DNA of 64,000 bases, taken from Numida meleagris. Taxonomy: Eukaryota > Chordata > Aves > Galliformes > Numididae. The translations under genes and the position numbers were made by a program. The stretch lies in contig NC_034412.1 in the NCBI RefSeq assembly GCF_002078875.1, forward strand, positions 13,640,995 to 13,704,994. The letters are read 5' to 3'. The notes below the pieces were generated by a model that saw nothing but the letters and a program-made list of their open reading frames with translations, ran no database searches and was not told where the DNA came from. The number at the start of each line of letters is the position of its first letter. The stretch's first letter is position 1. This document shows, one piece after another, positions 51,261 to 64,000 of the stretch.

Positions 51261-54200
51261 TTTTAGGTGGTGCTGCACAACTGTACTTTATTTCAGAGTT
51301 TTTCATCCATTCTTTCCTAGGCCACCTGAAAGAACAATAGGCTATTATAGAATGAAATCTAATGATTTTGACATTGTAATGCTCAGAAACAACACAAAAT
51401 GAGCTTTTCCGCAATGTGGATCACTGTTTGGATGTCTCAGTATACATTAACAAACATTTTGCAGCTTTGGTTTAACATGAAATATACTGAATACATCTTT
51501 TTCATGCAAAAATACTAATCAAATCTCTTGTTTCTTTTCAGTACCGTATTAACACAAAATAAGCTATTGTATAACCATAAATATTTTGCACTGAATATAT
51601 GTAATTTCTGCAGCTTCTTATAGCAAAGAAAAGCTGTCATCATTTTTCCCCTTTATTGTTACCTACAAATACACATTTATTTTTTTTATGATGGGTTGCC
51701 TGATAATTAATGACAATATTGAAGGATGGTCATCTGATAACAAGAAGTCATTTGCTTATGTTTGCATAAGCTGTCTGCTGGAATTAAAAAGCATCTTTCC
51801 TTGCAAATCCATTATAAATGGATATAAACTAAAAGATTGGCTTTAGCTTTTCAAAGCTACCTAAGGGATTCCTGGCTTTGAAAATCTCAGCTTTAATGTG
51901 TACTGCTGTAAATGAGAACAAAACAATTTATTGCATATCAACATGGGAAGAAAAAAAAATAACGTGTGTAAATAATTTAGAAAGGCTGTTCTTTGGAGGA
52001 CTAGCTATATCAGCTTTATGATAATAGCTTTTCTCTTGAATGTTGCTGGAAATGGCCACATTGTAATAACAGTTCATCTGGACCCAAGAAATGCCTATAT
52101 GCTCTGATGTGCAGCCATGTCCTTTCTTAACTGGAGAGCTAGGGAAATGGGAAGATGTAGGGCCTGCTGTGAGAAAAATATTTGTGTCTTTGTTTCAGAC
52201 CCTACAATGAGAAAACCTGGGAACCTGAAAGGGTCAGGAATGATAAATAGGAGTTTTTCATCAGGGTGGTGGTTTGGAGTGTACCCAGAAATAGCAGTTC
52301 TTACTGAAGGTCTTCAAAACTGTTGTGGGTCTTTGTACTGTTCTTACTTAAGTACAAATGGGATTTTAGTCATGTGTTTAAACATACTTTAACACAGCTG
52401 AAGAACTATCATAAAAAAAACTGTGAGACAGTGAAAGAAATCTGTGCATCTTTGCCATGCCATGCAGCAACCATGCTGCAAAACTAGTTGCCTTGAGTCT
52501 ACCCAGTTTCTGTATTTTACCGAAGGGTAATAATTTCTTTCTTCCTCCTGTCTTCCAGCAGGAATGCATAACGAGCAAATATTACACAAATACTCATATG
52601 CCTGAAGTTAGAATTGACTGATGTATCTTCAGCAAATGCTATTTAATTTAATCTGCTGCAATTCATTCACTCCTTTTAAAAGTTCTCGTAAACTAAGCTG
52701 TTGCAACCCGATCTCTCAGAAAATCTGTTTATTAGAAGCTGCTAATTAATCTTTTCCCGCTTTTTACCTAATACTTTTATTCCATAAAGAGTAGATATTG
52801 TTTTTAGTTCTAAATGAAAATTTTCTGGATGACTGTCTTACATTATTTAGTATGTGTTAGCAAACAGGGCACCAGTTCACAGCTCAGCTTAGATTGTTGG
52901 GAATTCTAAGATTATTATTTTTTATTGCTTCCTAAGGGGTGCTTGCAGCTGCTTACATGTATGATGAAATCTGTATCTGTTCATGAGCTATGACTTCTGT
53001 GTTACAGACTAAAGCGTAGCCTGAAGAAGGCTGTTTGCTTTCCCTTTTCTGTGTTTCAGATTTTGTTGGTTTTTTTTTTCCTCTACATTTTTTCCAAGTT
53101 ACAGGTGGAAGAAAAGTGGGACAAAATGTCAGTTAGTGAGGAAGAACATGTAGAAGCATAACGTGGTGTTGCCTTCTCATCCATTCTTCCCTGGACCTGT
53201 CAAACATGATACAAAACAGATGGTAGAGGCAACACGGTGCCATGGGAGAGCTTTTGATCTTTGGTGCCGACTTTCATAGCGAAACTGTCCAGTCACCTTG
53301 TGAGCAGGCACAATGCCACAGCAACAGATGAGGAGGAGTGTAAGTAGCAATATATCATATCTGTTTGTTGAGCTGAGAACGTCCAAAGGGTTTTAGGTTC
53401 AAATAAACAGCTTGCCCGCACTTGATGCGACAAAAGGACAAGAGAAGGTGATTCAGAGATATGTATGTCCTTCCCAGTTCTTTTGTTACACATTGCCTTT
53501 GGAAAACTGCTCTTTGATATAACCTAGAGCAGCATAAATATAACTCTCCTTTTAGCAAATGGATTGCTTCCCACAAGATAGATCTGTTCTACTGTCTTGT
53601 CTCACTACCTCTGATTTTAGCTTTGATGGCAAATTAAACTGTAAGTGGGATGCTTAGGAAACCACAATGTGAACATTCAGTTAAAAAAAAAAACGTTTGC
53701 CAAGCTTTTGGATTAGCCTGTCAAGTCTTATTATTCTTTGTGCACCAACTGGCACAATAAGGTTTGATTTCGTAATCAAGATTCTTTACATCTATTTCAG
53801 TGCTTCTTAGTAAAGTGCAGTGGTATTTGAGATTTGTTGGACATCTTCCTTTTATATATCTACATATGTTTTGTATTTCTAGCTTGTTGATAAGCACTGA
53901 CATTCATCTTCAGATAGTCATACCGAAACAAGAGCGAAAATAATTATATCTGCCTTACATGTCATGTATTTTCAGTTAATAAGACTTTCTCAGGGATGAA
54001 AATGGAAAATTTAATAGCAGTTTCTCTAACTGAAGGTCTTTCAATCTCACATTGGTTGGTTGCATCATGATATTAAGTACTTAATGTTTTTCAGGAGCAA
54101 GAAACAAATCCATGCTTAGACAGTGGAATTTCTTACAGCTCCTGTTGTAATATTTTTCTCAACTTTGTCGTTCTAAGTATAACAGTTTTGAAGAAGTTTA

Positions 54201-56720
54201 AAGATTTTAAAGATTAAGTCTGTACGGTTCAGTAGAAATGTAATTTGCCTCAACAGAAATAGCTATGAATTCAAAGAATTAAACAGAATGTGAAAGCATT
54301 ACAGTTAGCTTTCAAAACATTTTGTAAAAGGATGTAATTTTCAATGAAATCATGAAAATTTTCCAGAAGTCAGGGATCAAAAAGAAACACTTAAAAATCT
54401 TATTCATCTGAGAAAACTGTATTTACTCCTTTCAAAACTCCTTTCACCTTAGCACATCCAAACTGGTTCTGAGCTGCAGAATATTGAGTTTTGCTATTTT
54501 AATATGAATTTTAGCACCTTCTTAGCATCTTGGCCACCAGCTTGTGGAAACATCTAATTATTTTCATTACTTCGGTTTTCATTGAAAAGAAATTGCTTTC
54601 ATCATTTGTAGGAAAATTATAAAGTGATGCTGAAACATAAAAGAAAAAAAAAGTAAATTAGAAAAAGCAGAAGTAACCTCTGCTCAAATTTAGCGTTTAG
54701 AAAGCAATATGTTTTGATGTCATTAAGTATATTATGTGAGCACCAGGATTGGTAAATCTCGTGTCCACGAAAACTGTATCAGAACTTGACAAGAGAAAGT
54801 ACAGTTCCTTTCCTTTTTTCCAGTAAAAGAATAAAGAAGTTTACAAAGTTGCATGAGAATCCCTGCATGCAATGACACAGGAATGTAGATCAGTACAAAA
54901 TTTTGCTTACACTTCTGTACAGAGAGAAAATCTGTTTATTCTGCAGTTAATACTCAAATTGCCCAGATAACTTTTTTTCTGTGGTATTCAGGTAAGGATG
55001 TAAATTACAGCCAGTGATTCAGCATCCTGTTCCAAGGTTACTTTCTCCAATCAGTGTTACTGCTGTTCCTTTTGCAGCCACAGACAGGAAGATGTTTTAT
55101 GAGAAAGTTTAATGCTGTGAAAGCAATAAGCATAGTTTTTGTATTTCTCTTCCGGCCCTCTTTTTCAGTGCTTGCACTTCTTGCTCTAATTTCCCTATAA
55201 TGTTTCTTAAGTAATCCAGGCAGGTTGTGAATAGTTCTCCAACAAGTGTGTTGAGTGTTATTAAAAACAAAAACAAAACCCAAGACACTGGCAGTAAAGC
55301 TTTAGATGAAATATGTTTTATTTTAACAAATGAGAATTCTCCAACAGAAAGCTTTCTTTTTACTCCTAAACTGGCAAGAATGCTTAGCAATATTACCTTG
55401 CCCCCATTGCTTGCAGAATGTTTTCTAAGCTTGCTCCAAAAATTTTCAATGTCGTAGATTTTTACATTCTCCTTTTTTCTGTCAATTTATTAATCAGAAG
55501 AAGCTGAAGAATTTCTCATCCTTTTTGCTGACAGTGGACTTCTCTGGTTTTAATACTGTATTTTTATTTTGTATGTTTGTGATTTCCCTAGATGTTAAAA
55601 ACAAATGAAAACAAAACAAAACAAAAAAAACATGATCAAGTGATTTTCTGTTTTGATTTCAGAAGTTGGAAACCAATGCTTATTATGAACTATTCATGGT
55701 CAGCAAAGCAATATACTCAGTGCTTGGTGTCCTGCTGCTGCATGAATGATTTCTAGAATTTGTAGCCAGGTTTCATTCAGCTACTAAAGAAACTGGAACT
55801 GTAAAATGGAAAAGGGAAAAATAAATCATTCAGTAACTAGCTGAACTGTTATTCTCTTTATTCACTTCATTTTCCTTTCTATTCTGTTGTTGCAAGGCAT
55901 GAAAAGTTATGCCAAGCATTTTTTTCAGCCTTAACAGCATCAGGGCAGGTAAACTCCAGAAATGCTTTCAAGCTCCTCTGCATCTGCCTGTCAAGCCCAT
56001 TCTTTTGGCTAATCTGAACCATAGAGGAGATTTGTCTGCCTCTTTATTTTCAGAGGCAAATTGAGAATGGAATCTGGTGATTTTTTTTCTTGCTTATCTC
56101 TTTTCTCTTTCCTGGAAGTCCATGATTGCCAGGTAGAAGAGTTTTTCTGCTGCTGCTCTGATCCTGTTGTCTTAGCAGCAAGAAGGAGTGGTAAGGAAGG
56201 TCTCTCAGCCTCCTCGCTGTATCTTTAGACTTCTCTTTCATGTTTCAGCTGTTGTTCAACAGCCTGCAGACCTCTGGCTGTGATTGTAAGCACCTCACTT
56301 ATCAGACTTTTTGACCGAGCATTTCATTGATTACTTGTACTTCCTTTTTAAAGGCTCCTCACTGGCCCAACTACATTTCTATTATGCACAGGTAATACAA
56401 GAGGAGATAAGGCATCCTCAGTACTATGTATTATGTTGAACCGAGAAATTTCTCTGCACTCTTCTGTAATCAGGTCATCTCAGTAACACCTCTTGTCCAT
56501 TTAAACCTCATCTGCTTGTTCATCTCAGAAGTCCTTCACAGAACCCATTCTACCATTCTCTGGCGAATGTGCTCAATTTTGTCACAGCAGGGAAGATGTC
56601 ATGAGAGGAGATGAAATCTCTTAAATATTCAGCCTCCTAATCACAATAATTCTGTCTGGAATCTGGGGTTTAAATGTATTCAGCCAGAAGTCAGATGAGA
56701 AGCAAGTTCAGTCTGCAGAT

Positions 56721-56744
56721 GCTAATTAGCAATTAGCGATTAAC
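56721..56744. promoter_or_regulatory. Homeodomain-type site cluster with 10-bp palindrome
   Basis: GCTAATTAGC is a perfect palindrome containing back-to-back TAAT cores. It is followed directly by AATTAGC and GATTAAC, giving several homeodomain-like cores in 24 bases. In AT-rich DNA such cores are common, so only the tight spacing and palindrome are noteworthy. Function is inferred. Confidence 0.3.
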
Positions 56745-57704
56745 TTATGGTCATGTTTTCTATCATGGCCATTTCTTTCCTCAGAAACACTGACCACAGC
56801 AGACATTCAGACATTCAGCTGAAGGAGATTTTTGTATATGACCGAGCAGAAGCTGATGAAAAGAATGAAGAGGAGAGTTGTATTGACAAGGCCCTAGTCT
56901 AACCACATGAAATCTTGCATGCAAATCCCTGTCTTTTAGGATTTTTACCTCATTGTCGCTTTACCCTGTGTGGCAACAATATATAGACACTGGTAGGACA
57001 TGTTTAATGACTATTCACAAAACAGTGATGAAAAGCAAAAGGCATTGCCCTTCACATGATTATTTTGAATTTGATTTTGACGTACTCTGGAAAGGTTCTG
57101 GCTGTTGCATATGGTCTTTTTGAAAAAAAAAAAGCAAAAGTTTAGTTTACGTACTCTTAAAGATTCTAGTGCATGCACCAGCTACAAGGATTCATTTCAA
57201 AGGTATAATGCTATAAATTTGGGGTGAGGGGGCTTTGTGTCAACACTTGACGGCTCATTTTCAGGTTCAGTACCAGCACATGTGTATTTCTGTCATGGTT
57301 GTGGTTTCACCAACAACCAGTACTGATGTTTGGTCGTTGCTGAGTGATGGAAGCATGCCCTGGAGCTGAAAGGTGCTGAATTAAGCAAGGGAAAAAAAAA
57401 ATCTGACAGGCAAACAGTAGAAAAATAGAGCAGATGGTTTGTTTCTATAATCGGTGAACATTATCAGTCAATCCAGCTGTAAACAGCAACAATGAGGAAG
57501 CTAAAGTAAAGTGGTAGTATTGCTGCCAGTGGAAGATGATTTCATCATTCACTTGCTAAAAATTAAATGGACTGCAGATTAATGTCAAGGGAGGAAGAAA
57601 CAATCCTTATCCCAGGCTGCAAATACAACCTTTTAATTAATTCCTGAAGGAGTGACATAAGCATGCAGATACAGCAAGGTGCCATTTTCTCTTGGGGAAA
57701 AAAA

Positions 57705-57722
57705 AGAAATATATATATTTCT
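57705..57722. repeat. Perfect 18-bp AT-rich palindrome
   Basis: AGAAATATATATATTTCT is self-complementary across 18 bases, built around an (AT)n core. It may be nothing more than a microsatellite with matching flanks. Confidence 0.85.
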
Positions 57723-59513
57723 GGTACCTTTCATTTTTAATGTATCTCTGGTGAAACTTTCCTGGGAGAGATCAATGGAAAGTCAACTCTTTATGTCACT
57801 TGTTTTTTTTTTAAATATATACTTTACAAAAAAACTTTGTAATTCTAAAAGGATTTAATGTTGAGTCACTTGAAGAAAGGAATAATTACAAAACTAATGA
57901 AAAGATTGGACTGTTTTTACTTTATTCAGAAGTCTTCTCAGTCAGATCAAATGTACGCAGAGCAAACCTGTGGGGAAATGCCAGTATGTAGTTAGGTATA
58001 AGTCTGATTAGTCCAAACATGGGTTTTTTTGGTGCGTGTTTTTGTTCTGTTTTTCTTTTTACTACATCCTATGAACACATGACAATGTGAAGAAGAGAGA
58101 AGTGATGATGCCATTAGAGTTTACTTGCATGTCCACATCTAATAAACTTTGCAAGCATGAAGAGAAGCATTTGCCTGAGAAGTTTGCTGAAACAGACCTT
58201 TGGTTTCCATTCCTGAGTCTAGTAAGTATTGTAGTTGTTTAAATAAGTAATGCTTTAAAATCCTACTTAAATTAGAAATTGATTATGACAGCAATGACTG
58301 ATTTGACTTTTTTTTGGCTGTATTTTTTTTCTGATAAGGTAACGTAACTCAAGATTTTAGGTAATTCACAGATAGTGAGAGTACTAAACCTCTGCTTAGA
58401 AGGGAACAGCGATCTGAAACCTCACTGAGTTGTGGTTACTTTAAAATGTCAGTTTTTGTAAGGGATTATGAAGTAATATAAAATAAAATGTGAAAAATGT
58501 GTTGGTATTATTCACCGTGTTAGTACATGCTCTACGTATGAACTTAACACACATTTATTGCTATGTTACTATTGTAAGTATTAGAAGGTGATATTTCTAT
58601 TCTATAAATGTGCAGATGTAACATTTACAGTAGGTGTCCTGCCAAAAATTTGTTCAGCAAAGCAATACTAAGTCATCTATATTAGTGGTATGTAATATTC
58701 TTCAGGTACATCAGTGCTGCGGACATTGATGCTTCCTTCCCATCCTTCCACAGTCCTGCTTTCCTGGTCTCATCTTCCCTTCCCTTTGTCACTTCTGCTT
58801 TCATTTTACCTTTCCCTTGGTCAAGGCCCTAGCCCTTGGAACAGCAAAATTAAATTGTTCAGAAAACTTATATCATCTTAGATTGAATCAAAATGGCCAA
58901 ACCTAACTCTCTGTAGAGGAAGGCTGACCTATCTATGCTTATAGTACTTCTATATATTAAAGTTATTTGTCTTCTGCAGATGTTGCAAGTTACTGGTTAA
59001 AGCTGAATGATTCTCCAGCCAATCTTGGGGCTGCCTAATCTTATTTTTGCTCTTAGCCATATTTCAAATCTCTGGCATTTTATCTAGCTATATTGAAAAT
59101 GTAAAATAACTTCTTAGGTTCTTAAGTTTTCTTTCTTGCTCAGCTGGAAAAATTTCATTGTTCCTCTGTTATTTTCGGACTGTATTGCTGATTAAGGCGC
59201 ATTTTTCACAATTTTTCTGTGTAGATCTGCTTTGTTTTTTGATATATTAACTTACAGAATACGTACAGCAATATTAATATTTTAAAAATATATACATCAG
59301 ACTAGCTGTTCAGATAAAAGTAAAATAGTATGTTTTGATTTCATTTATGTCACTGTTCATAAATATGTGTAGTGACTAAGGGAAGGATTTTTTTTGAAGA
59401 AAATAAAAATGTCATATACATATTAGTGAATTCTGAACTTGTTGAAGTATGCAAAACAGAAACCTTATTCTAAAAGCTATACTCTATTTGTCACTGAAAA
59501 AAAAGGTATGGCT

Positions 59514-59531
59514 CATTATTTGTAAATAATG
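59514..59531. repeat. Inverted repeat, 8-bp arms, 2-bp spacer
   Basis: CATTATTT and AAATAATG flank GT. Short AT-rich inverted repeats like this are frequent by chance in this composition. Confidence 0.75.
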
Positions 59532-62500
59532 TATGAAGGATCAGCATTTTTATAACAACTTTGAACTTCATGAACTATGAATGCTGTACAGCCCAAGCAC
59601 TAGTGACAGAAATATGCCAGTATAATCCTAAATAATTTAGTATAGTTTGAAAAATAAGGGTATTGTCATGCATGACTTGTGAATTGAACAAGAAGCTGCA
59701 GACAGTGAATAACTTGCTAGAAATTATTTCAGTTATTTTTAGTGCTGGTCCAAGTTTAATTTGCACATATATGTGACTTAATGGAACAGCTCAGGTGCTT
59801 AAGATTAAGTGCTTCGCTGGGTCAAGACCCTGTTTGATAATGCCTTGTCCTCAGGCTATACTAATTCATTTTCTGGCTGATTACAGTGGTGTATAAGAAG
59901 TGTGAAATTGCTTTCCATTGGAATTTCTCTCTGTGATAGTGATGTGTGCGTCTTTTGAAGGTTATCTGCTCGGGATTCATCATCTGTGGTGCAGTGAAAT
60001 TCTCCTCCCCATATTACTTTCGTGAACCATGATTTATACATTTCGACTCTGTTCAGAGCTGAATAGAAGCAATAGTTTTCTGTCTCATTTTCTTGAGTTC
60101 TTGAAATCACTTTTCAAGCTGGGACATGTTTTGAGGGATTTCTGCCAAATCAGCGCTTGTATAGAGGTTGTATGAATTTGCTGGAAATTCTGTTGCTAGT
60201 GGCATAGTTAGAATGGGTTTATCTTTGAAACCTGTTACCTGAGGGGATGTAATGAGTTAATTTCCTTATCTTTCTGGATCCCAGTAAGTAAATAATTGTC
60301 AAAACCTCGTATATTAACAGTGTTTTGTTGGACCCAAGACACTTCACCATTATCATCTGTGCCTCAGGCTGAGCCAGGCTGTTTAACAGACTGAGGAGGG
60401 GAAGGGCAAAGTAAAACTCCCACCCAAACTTTTGCTGTTACATAAAAGACAGACATGAGTACTGTTTGGTTCAGCCATTTCCCAGATGTGCCAGATGATT
60501 TGCATAGCATCTGTTAGCCTTGCAGTGTGAAAGTGGGGACACAGAGACTTGTCAGTCCACACTTAGAATCTATGGATAGGGATTAAAAAAAAAATAGTTT
60601 GTCCCCAGGTGTCTTGGAGGAATCATAGTCTGGTCAGATAGGAAATTAGTTTGAGCTTCATTTCTAAATGAAATGAAAGGAAAGGCGCTTTGTTTCTAAA
60701 TATTTTCATCTCTCGATGACAGCTTTTATGTTCTATGAATGATGATTGGTAGAGTCCTTTTTCACCATTAACCTCTAGCCATATTACCAGGCCAAAGTAA
60801 GGAAGCCTATGAGAAAAGATGCATAGTCAGTCCAGCTGATTGCTATTGAATACTGTAACAACTGCCAGTTGATGGCCTGTCTCTGTAATTAGGAAAAACT
60901 GGGTGTGTGCTATTCAACTCTGTACTTCTGGCTTAACTTATTTTTCTTTGAGAGGGGAATTCTCTCACAAGGAGAATAAATAGTCTGTGGAGGAATGAGA
61001 ATGCAGCTGGAGTGGTTGGCTGGGTTTTGTTTTGTTTTGTTTTCCTCCAGCTGGTCTGCTGTGTGGAGAACAGGAATGGGACTGTCTGACCTGACTAGGT
61101 CTTTGAAATAAGCAGTTTGGTATGTGAGTTTGGTATGTGCTGCAGGGAGCCTACCTGATGCTTGAAAACCTTTATTTCCTGGAGATTGTGTTGAATAGTT
61201 GAACTTTAGTTTCTGAGAATGTAGCTGAATCCTAAATGGCACTACATTTCAGATCCACAGTCTCAAATGATCTAAATCTTTAGCAATTACTATCTTTCCA
61301 GTATTTGCACTGAAATGCAAACTATTGTGTATTATCAAGAAAGTGACCCTGTTTTTTGGCAGAAAAGAATCTACAAGGGCTTGGATTTCCATCCAATCTA
61401 CTACCTTGTTTTCAAATAATATACTTTTGAACAGATTATTCTTTATTCTCCCTTCTTGTATAGTTTTGAAACCTTCCGTATTTTCTTATAAGGGAAAATA
61501 CATCATTAGTTTCAAATTCTTCTTTTGCCTTTTATTTTTTTCATTTTCTGCTCACAAAATCAGTCAAGTATGCTAGACAGCACCTGCTGACCACTAGGAA
61601 TCCAAAACTTTTTCACAATGCTCAGCAGGAGATCAGCTACTGACCAAGAATAACAGGAAATACATAATTTAAGTGCTGCATTCCTTTTGAGCTGGTATCT
61701 CTAGAATTCTGGGAGGTGGAAACTGTATTGATTTTTCCATACCTCTGTGTAAATTACAACACACTGTTATTAAACTTTCTGTAACTCCTGAAAATATGTC
61801 TTATTCGATCATCCCTTTCTTTTCTGCCTTTCTTTGTCTTGCTCTCTTCCCCCCAGCCATTTCTTCCCCTTCTTATTCACTCTTCCAAATAGTTTATTTA
61901 TGCTGATGTATAAATTTAGCTATGCCCAAGTGTACATGGCCAAATCCACTACTCATGGTCATGAGATTTAGAAGCACAGTGCAGACATGTTGTTTGGAGA
62001 AACGTGTGTACAAAACCATTTTGACTTATATATGTGTCCACATATGCCATAAAAGCAGGAAACCTCCATGCAATAATGATTTCACTTGTTTAACTCAACC
62101 TAAATTGCTTGGTCTTTTATAATAAACAGGCCACACAATTCCCTTCTACATGAAAGGCCAGGGGAGAGCCTGCATACAACTTCAGGCATATTTAAGCTTT
62201 GTTTTGCTTTTAAAAATAGAAATAAAATAGTGTTTCTTGGTGCTGAATATTCAGAGCGAATAGATTACCCCATGCACCTGTAATTGTTTGTCCTCTAAAC
62301 TGCTGGATAACGTGATTTGTTTGAACATGTTGGCAAAGAGTCAGATTATATTGTGAGAGAAGAGTTGAAACAAATTCTGATGTAACTCCAGTATGAGACA
62401 TGAAATATATTTTGGGTTGAATGTTTTCTGTCAACCACTGGAGCAATTTTTAAAGTGATGGAAGTACTGAATATTTTGTTTTCAGATTTTAATTAGCATT

Positions 62501-64000
62501 CCAGTGATGTTGATGGGAGCTTATTATGCAGTTTGACTCTGCCTCTCACAGAAGACAAGTTTGTAAGATACGCTGCTGCTTTTCAGTGCTGTGCAAGAAG
62601 AGAAAAAGCTTTATCTGCCACACACACAGTGGGCTGCATCTTGCTCTCTTTAAAAAATTCTTTTTGGAGTTTGGCAATCAGAGTAGAGATGATACACAGG
62701 TCACGTCTCCAGCCACTCTGTTTTTGAGTTATGTTTTCTGAGTCTTTAGAATGATGACAAGACTAACCCAGCCTTCCCAGTGTGAAGGCATATTTAGTTC
62801 TCTGGTCTGCAAAGGTAGTCCTCAAAATATGAATTTGTTTGGCGTTTTTTTTCTTTTTTCCTTTTCTTCTTTGTTCTCCTTCAGCATTCACTTTCTCCTT
62901 GTCTAACTCCTTTCTATCTTCCGCATTACACTCTTTCTGGCTATTCAAGCATTGCAAAGGCGCTGTAAGACTTTGGTAATATTCTGTTTAAAGCGAACTC
63001 CATGTTTACCTGTCTTATAATATGCGTAGCATTGTGGACTGATATGTGCTGTAAGCTGTATTTTAATAATGGTCTTGTTTAAGTAAAGTAAAATGGCTAA
63101 ATGCCCCCTTCTCTCCCATTGTATCTATACTAATTTATTCTGCTGTCTTATGTACAATATTATATGCCTTTTGTTTATGAACTATAGAAGATAATGTTCG
63201 CTATAGCAGTAAGGAAAGGGACTTTTAACTTTCATTTAATAATAAAAGCTTTAGAAACACAAGTATGTAGACATCGATCCACATATTGTATTTATATAAT
63301 TGTAATCATTGTGTATTTTAAATTCTATATAATCTGAAAATCTTCTGGATTATCAATTACATGTATTTCACAGTTAGTACTTGGAATTTAAATAGGTCAA
63401 TGGGACATGGACCATTTATTTTCTGACGTAGAAATTTGTACAGGGTAGTAAAATTTCAGTATAGTTCCTTCAGAGAAACACTGAACTTCAGAAATAAACT
63501 CATTTCAAATTCAAAGGCAAATAGCTTCTATCTGAGTTGTTTCTATTACAGAGGAGATGAGGAAGACATCAGAGATAAGTGTCAGTCAAATTAGGAGATC
63601 TCTGTAAAAAAAAAAAATATATATAAACATAAAATAACTAAAGCTATTTTCTTGAAAGCACTTTAAACCAACCATGTATGGACAATTCTCTGAGTCTGAA
63701 ATCAACTTTTTCATCTGTGGTTAGGTATCCTCTAGCATTGTGCCTCCTTTCTGAAAAGTCAAACTTCTTAGTGTGATCCATTCACATAAAAAATAAATCT
63801 TGAAGAGTAGCATAACGTGGGAAAATATGTTTTAACTAATTTTTTTTCTTTTTTGTGAAGAGATAACTAAACATTTCAATTTCACTGGAAATACTCCTAT
63901 TCTAAAAATATTTTTATCACCCCCCTTTTGGTCAAAAAATCCAAATATAGATATCTTCCATGAAATAGAAAATCCAAGAAACCTTGGTGTTTTAACACTG

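Larger units (their letters stand above)
50460..64000. other. AT-rich non-coding stretch, no recognised gene
   Basis: About 13.5 kb without a supported gene. Distinct items are a short hairpin at 51242-51260, a POU-like patch at 51755-51770, a homeodomain-type cluster at 56721-56744, an 18-bp AT palindrome at 57705-57722, an 8-bp-arm inverted repeat at 59514-59531 and a TTTTG tract near 61023-61041. A minus-strand 93-codon frame (55109-55390) has a hydrophobic stretch followed by a charged coiled-coil-like end but no recognised family. I see no LINE or LTR remnant. Confidence 0.5.

Noticed and set aside
55109..55390. Minus-strand 93-codon frame with a hydrophobic stretch and a charged coiled-coil-like end
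   Set aside because: It looks somewhat protein-like but has no recognised homologue, and an overlapping second frame is also open.
1..64000. Bacterial or phage-type systems, CRISPR arrays, tRNA or rRNA genes
   Set aside because: There are no regularly spaced repeats, no long open frames, and no recognised tRNA B-box or rRNA segments. The repeat content is that of a bird nuclear genome.

Overview
The window looks like AT-rich, intron- or gene-desert-type DNA from a bird nuclear genome. The main evidence is interspersed repeats. Four CR1 LINE fragments are recognisable: three carry the avian 3' tail built from ATTCTATG units, and one has an older CR1-like body. There is also a 513-bp solo LTR whose TG...CA ends and internal segments match, from memory, a common avian ERVL-type LTR. 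The species was not determined; a galliform such as chicken would fit.

No protein-coding gene, tRNA, rRNA, CRISPR array or operon can be supported. The longest open frames are about 120 codons. They lie in repeats or low-complexity DNA and show no recognisable domain, and frames of that size are expected by chance on this scale.

Layout. 1-6990: AT-rich DNA with no recognised element. About 7021-7322: an isolated GC-rich block of unknown origin. 10947-11351: an unclassified, strongly structured repeat-like element with nested inverted repeats and a possible 7-bp direct repeat at its ends. 12698-12845: CR1, minus strand. 17614-17629 and 22321-22345: short perfect inverted repeats. 20746-20928: CR1, minus strand. 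About 28540-29280: a conserved-element-like block with a 13-bp-stem hairpin, an RFX X-box-like palindrome and an exon-like open segment ending at a strong splice donor. 32962-33026: an exon-like 65-bp segment. About 35010-35210: old CR1, minus strand. 37312-37541: CR1, plus strand, internally deleted. 41709-41797: a weaker exon-like segment. 47777-47830: CR1 tail, plus strand. 49947-50459: solo LTR, minus strand. The rest holds homopolymer runs, short palindromes and possible homeodomain-type sites.

No set of genes works together here and I found no convincing new system. The best leads are the nested inverted-repeat element near 11.0 kb and the hairpin, X-box and exon-like block near 28.6-29.25 kb. 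Repeat names rest on remembered consensus sequences; nothing was searched or computed.
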